In this document: piece by piece, positions 8,674 through 15,995 of the stretch
Numbering within the stretch: position 1 is the first letter of the stretch
Layout: every line of letters starts with the position of its first letter
Source of the DNA: Dissophora ornata
Taxonomy: Eukaryota > Mortierellomycota > Mortierellomycetes > Mortierellales > Mortierellaceae
Assembly: GCA_025201705.1 (NCBI GenBank)
Contig: MU617320.1
Coordinates: 1 to 15,995, forward strand
Length of the DNA: 15,995 nt
Direction: 5' to 3'
Notes under the pieces: generated by a model
The model's input: only the letters and a program-made list of their open reading frames with translations
Database searches by the model: none
What the model was told of the DNA's origin: nothing
Position numbers and translations under genes: made by a program

Positions 8674-10890
8674 TTAAAAGTAGTTGCCACGAGCTCCATA
8701 GCCAGCTTGCGGTTGCTGTTGATGTTGGTATTGCTGTTGTTGTTGGTATTGTTGCTGCTGTTGCCTTTGACCGTACGCCCCCAGATTATTTCCGCCTGAT
8801 GATGGTGGTCCACCATTGCCGTTCGATGGGTACGTCGGTCTACGGTCATACTCTGGTCGTCCATATCCAGGGTCCGGTCCTCGCGCACTACCACCACCAC
8901 CACCACCACCACCACCACTGCGACTGCTGTATGCGTCCCCTCGTGATGACGGCGACTGACCTTGTGGTGGTTGTTGCTGCGTGTATTTGTTGTTGCTATT
9001 AGGGTATGAAGGGGAGGAGGCATTCGGAGGCTGTCCCGCATACCGTGACCGTGACGCAGAGTCTCCACCTGATCCACCAGGCGACGGCGAGTCGTATCGT
9101 CGATTTGATGATGGCGATGCCGACCGCTGCGAAGGGGATTTCGAATGGTTATTGTATTGCGCCGACGAAGGAGACAGCTGGTCGTACTGTTGTTGTTGTT
9201 GTTGCTGCTGCTGCTGGTATTGGTTGTTATTTGACTGATACTGATTTCCGGAAGGCGACGGCGATGGAGATGGAGAATTGGCTCTTGCACGAGGCGTTGT
9301 GCTTCCGAGATGACTGACTTGTGTGGCCAATTTATCGCCTTGACTCTTTCCTTCCAAGCGACTCAATGCATCGTCCCGATTCGCATCGCTCGGTACTCGG
9401 TACCTATTCCCTGCTCCTCCTGAATTGCTGTTACTACCATAGCTATTATTACTGGTATTCGTACTGACCGAAGATGTTGACGGTGACCACGACCGCTCAC
9501 TTGGATCTGCATCGCCACCACCTCTGGCTCTCAGTGATCGTCCATAATGATCCTCACCCGAAGACGTTGACGAGGCGATGGATGGAGTTGCCTCTTTCCG
9601 AACATTGTCTCTAAGATAATTATTCCTACTGGCGGCGCCTGAGGCTCTTGAAAGTGATCCTGCTCCAGGACCATCGACTGGCGCCATATCAAGCTCTGCA
9701 ATCTTGGCTGCCATTTCTGCATCTTCCTTCTTGTCTGCGTACTCTCGAAGAACTCGACCCACATGCGACTCGCCTTCGTGGTCTGAATCGTCCGAGTCTA
9801 TAAAAGCGTTTCCAAAGAGAAATTTCCTCGGGGGTGTTAGGTCCAATGACACAGCCTCGTTTCGAATAACAGGCCTTCTCTCTCCTCCCCCTTTGTTCTC
9901 TTTGCTCCAACCACCCCCTTTTTCCAATTCCCAACAAGGTCATGCGAGACCAATAGCACGTTTTTTCTACATCCTCCTGAAGCAGACGACAACCAATTTG
10001 CCTTTTTATTTTTCTCCGTGCAACACACCTCTTTCTGTTTTTCTCTCTCTCTCTCCACATTAGTCTTGAACACAAGCATATATTATTAGCTTACCTGGCC
10101 ATCTTTCTTCTCCTGTGATCGTCGCATTAATGACGTCTTTAGCCGCCCGCAACCTATTCCAAAGCGTCGTCCCTGCTCCTGCTGCTGCGGAAGTTGCCGC
10201 TGGTGTTGCATCCGGTCGAGTATCTGTGCCAACATATCAAAGGAGAAAAAAAAATATCAATCAAATGTATCCTCGACGGATCAGATTATTCATATAGCAC
10301 CAATAAAGTATGTAGTGTCCGATGACTTGACTACGGATTGGATAACGAAATCTAAGACATCAAAAAATGGGCCCTGGGCCCTTGCTTGCTTTTTTTTTTT
10401 TGCCTACATGGCTGCTTGCAGAAAGAACTGAAGAGCAGTATTTCAACAGTTATCACTACTATTTACCTTCTCGGACAGACTTCGCTGCAGTCTCACGTTC
10501 ATCTCGTTCACGCTGCTGCTTCTCTCGATCCCTTTCCCGCATCCGTTCCTGGAACGACATTGCTGTGGGTGTCCTCGACCCACCACCGTTCGTCCGGTCT
10601 TGGAAGGAAGACGACGTCGGTGTCCGGCTCCCACTACTACCATACTTGTTGTTCGAGGAGCCATACGACCCAAACGAATCTGCATTCAGGTCAGGAGGCC
10701 TGCGACCGTTGGATTGAGAAGAGTTGGATGATGAAGAAGATTGCTGTTGGTATTGAAGTGGGATGGAGGGCATGGAGGGCATAGCAGGACGTGGGGGGCA
10801 TTTGTGTCGACCAGGGTAGGCGCCGACATCGTTGCCACAGTCCTTGCAGAGGACGACAATGGTCGAGACGCGGTAGTCCACCGACGACAT
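8674..10890 (-). CDS. Unrecognised protein with N-terminal half zinc finger, conserved-looking central block and low-complexity tail (3 exons, 558 aa)
   Basis: Exons, in order of translation: 10890-10467, 10223-10095 and 9797-8674, both junctions phase 1. Residues 15-31 form C-x2-C-x10-H-x-C (Cys15, Cys18, His29, Cys31), a minimal zinc-binding motif. A Ser/Asn/Gly linker and a charged helix follow (ERMRERDREKQQRERDERE). Splicing then builds a dense, structured-looking block about 162-209. It begins LWNRLRAAKDVINATITGEE, then an acidic patch DSDDSDHEGES, then a helix VGRVLREYADKKE. Asp142 and Asp185 are each split by an intron. The remaining 350 residues are Ser/Asn/Gln/Gly/Tyr-rich, with Gln runs, a Gly9 run and an ending GYGARGNYF; this is prion-like or condensate-prone composition. 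A soluble cytoplasmic scaffold is plausible. From memory, some fungal LIM-domain proteins have a similar short C-x2-C..H-x-C N-terminus, but no LIM domain is visible here. The ATG at 10890-10888 is chosen because upstream codons are pyrimidine-driven low complexity. Function unknown. Confidence 0.82.
8891..8917 (-). repeat. (CCA)9 trinucleotide repeat encoding polyglycine
   Basis: Nine CCA units on the plus strand, read on the minus strand as a run of glycine codons in the low-complexity tail of the half-zinc-finger protein. A likely length-variable microsatellite. Confidence 0.85.
9798..10094 (-). other. Intron 2 of the half-zinc-finger gene
   Basis: 297 nt on the minus strand: CCAG|GTAAGC donor (first base 10094) and TTTTATAG acceptor (last base 9798). 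A perfect CTAAC branch motif lies at 9840-9836. Phase 1. An in-frame TGA lies inside the intron, upstream of 9927, so an unspliced reading is not possible. Joining gives ..EERWP-D-SDDSDHEG. Confidence 0.85.
10224..10466 (-). other. Intron 1 of the half-zinc-finger gene
   Basis: 243 nt on the minus strand: GAAG|GTAAAT donor (first base 10466) and TTGGCACAG acceptor (last base 10224), with a pyrimidine tract shortly before it. Phase 1. Reading through gives a stop two codons later (GGTAAATAG). The intron also contains the tandem GGGCCC pair at 10369-10381. Confidence 0.85.
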
Positions 10891-11723
10891 TTGTGTGGAT
10901 GATTGAGGGAGGAAGGGGGGTGGGGGGAGTTGTCCGAGGTTGGTTTTTTTTAAGCTTTTACGTTGTTCAAAAGGTTGTGTGTGCTGCTGGGAGTTGTTGA
11001 AAGGTCCTGGATGGTGAGTGTGGATAAGAGAAAGCAAGAAAGGAGATGAAGAGAGAGAAAGAAAGAGAGGCGAAAAGTGTTTGGGAGAATGAAAGCCAGG
11101 GTCAAGGGTCAGATGTATGTATAGCCGATCCGAAGTACAGCTCGTAATTCCCTGGATGAGCAATAAAACGTTTTAGTGGTTGTGGATGAATGGGATGTAT
11201 GGAGCCCTGGGAGGGAGCTAAAAGTGGAGATTTACTTTGATGAGCTAAAAATATTGTATGCACTGAATGAGATGTAGGAGGAGGGAGAGGATGTTCCCTG
11301 AGAAAAAAAAAAAGACGCAGAGCTGCGTCGGGAGTGCAATCTGGGGGGGGTAGTGAATGAGGAGTGGAGCGGAGTAAAAGATGGAGTGGAGCGGATGAGA
11401 AATGTCCAAGGCGAAGGATGGGTGGAGCCGAGGGAAAAAGAAGAAAAGGGCGCATTTATTCCATCTCTCCTGACCTGCAGTCGGAAAATAAAATAAAAAA
11501 CCAGCGCCGTGATTGGGCACTCCAACGATCCAGGCAACTTTCTCCCTTTTCGCCCATAGGCCAAAGGGAGGGGGGTTGTTTTTTATCAACTTTTATGCTC
11601 CGCCGTAGTCGACATTTTTTGCGTCTTACCCACGTCCATCATCGCCTACTACTACATACAGCCCCGTATTTATATACAATTAAATATTCGCAAGAGCGCT
11701 CCCTCTGCGTGGTGCCATGGCCA
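10891..11723 (-). promoter_or_regulatory. Spacer: 3' end of the RING ligase gene and promoter/5'UTR of the half-zinc-finger gene
   Basis: 833 bp between two minus-strand genes. From about 10900 to 11450 the minus strand is strongly pyrimidine-biased (CT-rich with Pro/Ser/Leu-coding frames), typical of fungal upstream and leader DNA rather than coding sequence. An AATAAA on the minus strand at 11460-11455 lies about 265 nt after the RING gene stop and could be its polyadenylation signal. No RNA gene or convincing exon is seen. Confidence 0.45.
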
Positions 11724-14700
11724 TCACAATGAGCCGGGTAACAGATCCCGTTTGCAGATCGGGCACAGCGACGCAACATTGAGCAACCACGGGTCGATGC
11801 ACGACATGTGGTACTGATGATAACACGGCAGTGTCCGTACCTGGTCCCCCACCTCATACTCTGCCAAGCAGATCGAGCACACCGTCTGCGCGTTTGCATT
11901 CGCGAACGGAAGCTTCTTCTCCTCTGCATGGACATGGCCCCCACACCCTGTCTTGTGCTTCCCATCCAAAGACGGCTCAGTCGACAGTGATAGCGACAAG
12001 GATGGCGAGATAGATGTCGTCCTTGATGAAGGGATATGCCCATGGTCTGCTCCCACATGTTGCTGTCCCAACGACGGACGACTCTGTGAGAAGCGACGAT
12101 AAGATCCCCGCTGGGTCGCACTCATGATCGCAGCAGTGATCCGCTCCATGTCCATTGTTGCAGCCTCTGGTGCACCTTGCGACAACAGCAAGGTCGCATT
12201 CTCAAAGACAGCGTGAGGTGAGATCTCATCCATCTCATCATCACCTTCAAGGAATCTCTCCCAATCTGCACCTTCCTCATCATCATTCATCCTATCAACT
12301 TCTAAAACTGCATCAGATCCACTGGTAGCAGCTACATCCGTTGCTACTCCACCACGTGGGAAAATATGGCTCGTTCTCGTTCTCAGTTGTTGACGCTGTC
12401 GTCTAGCATTATCCCTCGCCATCAAATTCTCTAGCCCTTCCTCCATCTCGATGACATCCTCTGCAAACCCTAGTTTGGCTTTTGTTAATGCAGCTGCCAA
12501 ATCCGTCTTGACCACAGACGTTGTCATCATGATCGTCGTCGAGGTATGTAGCACAGTCTGCACCCCGAAACTATTCAAAATCCCGGGTGGGATCACACGC
12601 TTGAATCCATGCATGTGCTGCTGCGTTTGCATTTGTTGTTCTGCTGTCGTGTGTCCGCCATGGTGGCCTTGAGGTTGTCCTCTGCGTCTGGTTTGGAACA
12701 ATCGGACCTTGAGCGCCACCACAAACAACAATGCACCAAACATGCCAACACCAACACCACATACGGTACTCATCAACACCATAGCCAACTTTCCCGCCAC
12801 ACTATCATCTTTGACCAGAACCGTTGTATCCTGAAGAAATTTCGTCGCCGAGAATGAGTTGATCCTTTGAACAAGACGTTGTGCTGTCGATTGCATACCA
12901 CGACGATGATGAGGATGAGCAGATATACGCTCTACAACGAGGGCACCACGCTTCTTTGACAATGCGTCCGATGTGGATCGAAGGAATGCCATTGTTGCAG
13001 TCGTTACAGGGTTCGCCGTCCCAACTCGAGCCACTTTTTGTAGAGCTTCATCAAACACCTCCATCATCATCTTGTCGAGATCGTTTCTAGTTCTGGTAAC
13101 AATGGCTTGCTTCATCAATGACGTCGTGTATAGAGGAAGGAATGGTGTCGAAATCATGCCTTTCTCCTCGGTGGAGAGGGTAGTTTCCAGTTCTTCTGGG
13201 GTAGAAGTACGGTCCATCTGGCCACGTGTCATTGGGCCTCTTCGAGGCCTGTGCGGACAACGCCATCCCAAGTTAGTGAGCGCTTTCTTGGCGACCACAG
13301 TCCCCGATTTGAAAGTATCCGCGAGAAAAGTCATGCTGTGAAGGTACGCATTCATATGACGATGGACATCGTCTGCCTTTACGACTGTAGCGGCAGTATG
13401 ATGGTGTTCCTTCTTGGAACTGTACTCGGACTTGAGAGGTGCAGAGGGTACATGAGACACCGAAACTGTTCTAGCAGGCGTGCTATCTATCGTGGTGATA
13501 ACAGCTCTTGCTGCCGATCCATGTTCTAGGTCCTCGAGGATGAGGGCCAGCTGATCTGATGTTTGATGGTCAAGCATGTAGACCGGCACTACGGGCGTAG
13601 TAGTGTTGTGGGAGTGAAGCCATTGCTTTTCCGAGGGGATTGAGAGACAGGTGTTCTGGCCCTGCTGGGAGGCATAAAAGATGACAGCCTTAGCGCCAAG
13701 TCGGGTCGCAGAGAGAACATGGTCCATGCTCTGGACAGTGCATGGGATCAATGCCAGCCACGGGAACTGCATGAGCGGCTGATGTGGCAACGTCCCGGGG
13801 AAGCTCCTTATATGGGCCTACACACATTCAAAGAGAATTTGGCGCTGGTTAGCACGTCAATAGACCAAGCGGCTCTGGATCAAGAAGTCACGGGGGGCCA
13901 CCTGGCAACCTGTGGTCACCATGGACATCTTTTGTGTTCATGGGGATGAACGCAGCGCAGTAATTGTGGTCGAGGCAAATAAGGTTTGCGCTTGTGCGAC
14001 CAGAGCGACAGTGTGCATGAACCCCCCCGATGATAACACACACAGACGGATAAACAATTGACAGTAAGCAATAATCCATCTCCACGACCAAGGAAGGTGG
14101 TGGTGCCTCGCAAAAGGAGTCGATGTGAATGGCCAGTATCCGTCTCCTTCTCTCTCTCTTTTGTCCTGCCTCCTTTGTGGCGCTTGTTGTCATTGCTAAG
14201 CAGCTTTTTTTTTTTTTTTTTGCTGGGATTCGGAAGGGAGGTTGAAGAAGGAAGCAAAAATTACTTACTTCTACGGGAAGACCATTTTTGACGCTTGGTG
14301 TGTCCCTCCCTTCCATTGCATAAATGTAGTCCTGCCAAAGAATATCATCGGCATAATTGTCGTCTGCACCTTCTTCTCCCTCTTCCGACGGATCCTGCTG
14401 GACGGCGGCGGCTGCGCAAACGCTGTCGGAGGTTGGGCTGTTACTCCAGAACACATCCAAGAGCGTCCGCCAATGGGATTGCTTCTGATGATGCCGGTGG
14501 TGCTCTGGAGAGGAGTAGTCACAGGTCAGGCGACGGGAATTGATTCCTGCCAGTTCTTTCCCAAGGGCAACAACAACACCCTCCCCATCGTGAGCGTTGT
14601 TGTTGTTGCGAGCAACCCTTATGATGTTCCTGTCAGAGATCTTGCTTAGTTGTCGATGTTGATGCAGGTGTCGTCGTTGCTTGTGCTCCTCCTCTTTGGG

Positions 14701-15306
14701 CGAGTTTTGTTTATCCTGGTCTGAGTCAACAATCAAAGGTCCAGTAAACGAGGTCGAAGTGTCAGATGAAATCGAGACACGCTGCTGCGTAGTGGATGTA
14801 GCCATCGTCAACAAAGACTGGTACTCACCACCTCTCTGACGCTTTTGATGCTCTTTTGAGGAGGAGGAGGAGGAGGGTTTCTTCGTATGCGAAAAAGTCT
14901 TTAAGCTGCTTGTGCGTGATGGTTTGATGGCTGAGGGGAGTGGGCCAAGCCCCGATGGACGCCTCAACAAGAGGCATTCATCATCATCAGAAGAGGCGGT
15001 TGGTAGATAAGGTAGTGAGATCGGGGAAGGCACGGTGAGACAAGAGGGCGGGATCGGGAGTCGGCCCAGAGTCGAGTCGAGGTAAACGGTTAGAGAGTAG
15101 GTTGCAGTGGCACGGCAGCCATGTCTGTGGTGGCCGTGATCATGATGGTTGTGGCTATGAGGCGACGAAGAAGAAGAGGGCTTCACCGAGGTTATCTCAA
15201 GAGCAAAGACGTGGGTTGGAGGGAAGATGACAGAGAAGAAGAGGGCCCAGCACGAGACTGTTGAACAGACATCGGAGAAGGGCATGTTGGTGGACAATGC
15301 CAGCAT
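11724..15306 (-). CDS. PA-TM-RING-type E3 ubiquitin ligase (2 exons, 1043 aa)
   Basis: Predicted membrane-bound ubiquitin ligase of the endomembrane system, with a lumenal protease-associated (PA) domain and a cytosolic RING-H2 domain. Exons are 15306-14269 (346 codons) and 13817-11724, joined in phase 0. Parts in order: signal peptide about 1-35 (hydrophobic core WALFFSVIFPP, likely cleavage after VFA); His-rich stretch HSHNHHDHGHHRHG; long Ser/Gln-rich lumenal segment. The PA-like core lies near 347-446, with WLALIPC, then MDHVLSATRLGAKAVIFY and VPVYMLD. A 230-residue linker leads to one membrane span about 689-716 (LAMVLMSTVCGVGVGMFGAL) followed by basic RRR. A long cytosolic linker follows. 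The RING-H2 is at 993-1035: CSIC..C-x-H-x2-H-x2-C..CPIC, all eight ligands present. The first of two ATGs (codons 1 and 8) is annotated; either keeps the signal peptide. The length is well above typical family members (about 350-550 aa) because of the extra linkers. Substrates unknown. Confidence 0.9.
13818..14268 (-). other. Intron of the PA-TM-RING ligase gene
   Basis: 451 nt on the minus strand: GTAGAA|GTAAGT donor (first base 14268), perfect CTAAC branch motif at 13852-13848, and GTGTGTAG acceptor (last base 13818). The acceptor TAG is itself an in-frame stop for the downstream frame, so the intron must be removed. Contains a long A-tract on the minus strand (about 14205-14221). Joins ..NGLPVE to AHIRSFPG.., giving a continuous PA-like sequence. 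Confidence 0.85.
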
Positions 15307-15995
15307 CCCGGGGAAAGGTGGACGGTTGAGAAGAGAAGGGCTACGGGTGATTGTGGTGCAGGGAAGAGGAAAAGGAGGAGGAGGGAGAGAGAGGAGTCAA
15401 AACGGGGGGGAATGGGTGATTGTTTATGTCGCGCGGTGCCGTGTGTGCGAGAAAGAGAGAGACGGGGGGGAAGGGAAGGGAAGAAAGATAGTGTTCGCGC
15501 TGCTGGCATGGGCCATTTTTGCAGACCAATTGAAAAAATGTCTTGCAGACGAGCGCAGTGACTGTGGGCCGCAAGAGTCATGTGGGCGGAGACAGTGCGC
15601 CACCAATATGTGAGACACTACACGTTCGTGAGAGACGAGGGCTTTGCAAGGACAAGCGAAGAGTGGTACATACATGTACAGCACAACATGAGATCGTCGA
15701 GGACAGAGCCCGCACCAGTGATTGTGGATGGGATCGCCATCGGGTGTGAGGGAGTCAGGCCCAATTGATCCGTCTCCTTCATTTTACCCTTGCGATCTTG
15801 CTCACAACCCTGCGGACAGTGAAAAGCCTGGGAGGGAGGGATTGCACACCCCTCTGGTTTCAATGACAGGGCAGCACGAATGACATATTCACCTCATATC
15901 CCTCATCTCATATCGGAACAAGAAAAGAGAGTTGGGATCCAGATGACCTCAGCTTTCCTTGTTTGGCATGTTCTGGTACCAGCGACTTGAAAAAA
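15307..15995 (-). promoter_or_regulatory. Upstream region of the PA-TM-RING ligase gene
   Basis: 689 bp up to the right edge. On the minus strand, about 15330-15480 is strongly CT-rich, consistent with a leader or promoter pyrimidine tract. A short plus-strand open frame (15580-15768, 62 codons) has normal amino-acid composition but no recognisable family or splice context. A CTCATATC direct repeat occurs near 15892 and 15907. No gene is called here. Confidence 0.4.

Noticed and set aside
9798..9927. Starting the third exon of the half-zinc-finger gene at 9927 as an independent gene
   Set aside because: It would begin with a non-ATG codon and include the CTAAC branch site and pyrimidine tract of the intron; the TTTTATAG acceptor gives a phase-matched join.
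10891..11163. N-terminal extension of the half-zinc-finger protein upstream of 10890
   Set aside because: The frame is open but begins without an ATG and consists of Ser/Pro/Leu/Phe low complexity from the CT-rich leader; ATG 10890-10888 gives the Cys/His motif a natural position.
11232..11732. Overlapping open frames between the RING and half-zinc-finger genes
   Set aside because: Frames on both strands mirror one another over GA/CT-rich DNA and show no domain, splice or start-context support.
1..15995. tRNA, rRNA, CRISPR array or viral insertion
   Set aside because: No B-box-like tRNA core, rRNA motif, regularly spaced repeat-spacer array, integrase, reverse transcriptase or capsid-like frame was seen on reading both strands.

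Overview
This window is eukaryotic nuclear DNA, almost certainly fungal. Five protein-coding genes can be modelled. They carry short introns (85 to 451 nt) with GT..AG ends, and CTRAY branch motifs can be picked out in most of them. Intergenic spacers are compact, and long Gln/His/Ser-rich tracts are common. This style and the protein set suggest an early-diverging filamentous fungus of the Mortierella/Mucoromycota type. That placement is inference: no marker gene such as rRNA is present.

Layout from left to right: (1) the first exon of a minus-strand gene for a small membrane-anchored protein, cut by the left edge (16-235). (2) A roughly 1.3 kb divergent promoter region. (3) A plus-strand, three-exon gene for a Dus1-type tRNA-dihydrouridine synthase (1546-3532). 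It has a Cys/His-rich C-terminal region and a terminal CLIL that fits a CaaX prenylation signal. (4) A 640 bp spacer with three CCTAGG-centred palindromes and a probable 5'UTR intron. (5) A plus-strand, two-exon gene for a large (about 1407 aa) two-repeat Myb/SANT protein with a very long Gln/His/Ser/Pro-rich tail (4172-8480). (6) After a 193 bp convergent gap, a minus-strand, three-exon gene (8674-10890). Its 558 aa protein has an N-terminal half zinc finger, a distinctive central block built across two splice junctions and a low-complexity tail. (7) An 833 bp pyrimidine-biased upstream region. (8) A minus-strand, two-exon gene for a 1043 aa PA-TM-RING-type E3 ubiquitin ligase (11724-15306). 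(9) About 690 bp of upstream DNA with no convincing gene.

The genes do not form a pathway. They look like independent housekeeping or regulatory genes: tRNA modification, transcription, a scaffold-like protein, and membrane-protein ubiquitination. I see no mobile element, CRISPR array, tRNA or rRNA. The observations most worth checking are the CaaX motif on a tRNA-modifying enzyme, the unrecognised half-zinc-finger protein, the long insertions in the PA-TM-RING ligase, the palindromes in two spacers, and a Myb-gene intron whose retention would swap the C-terminus without an immediate stop.
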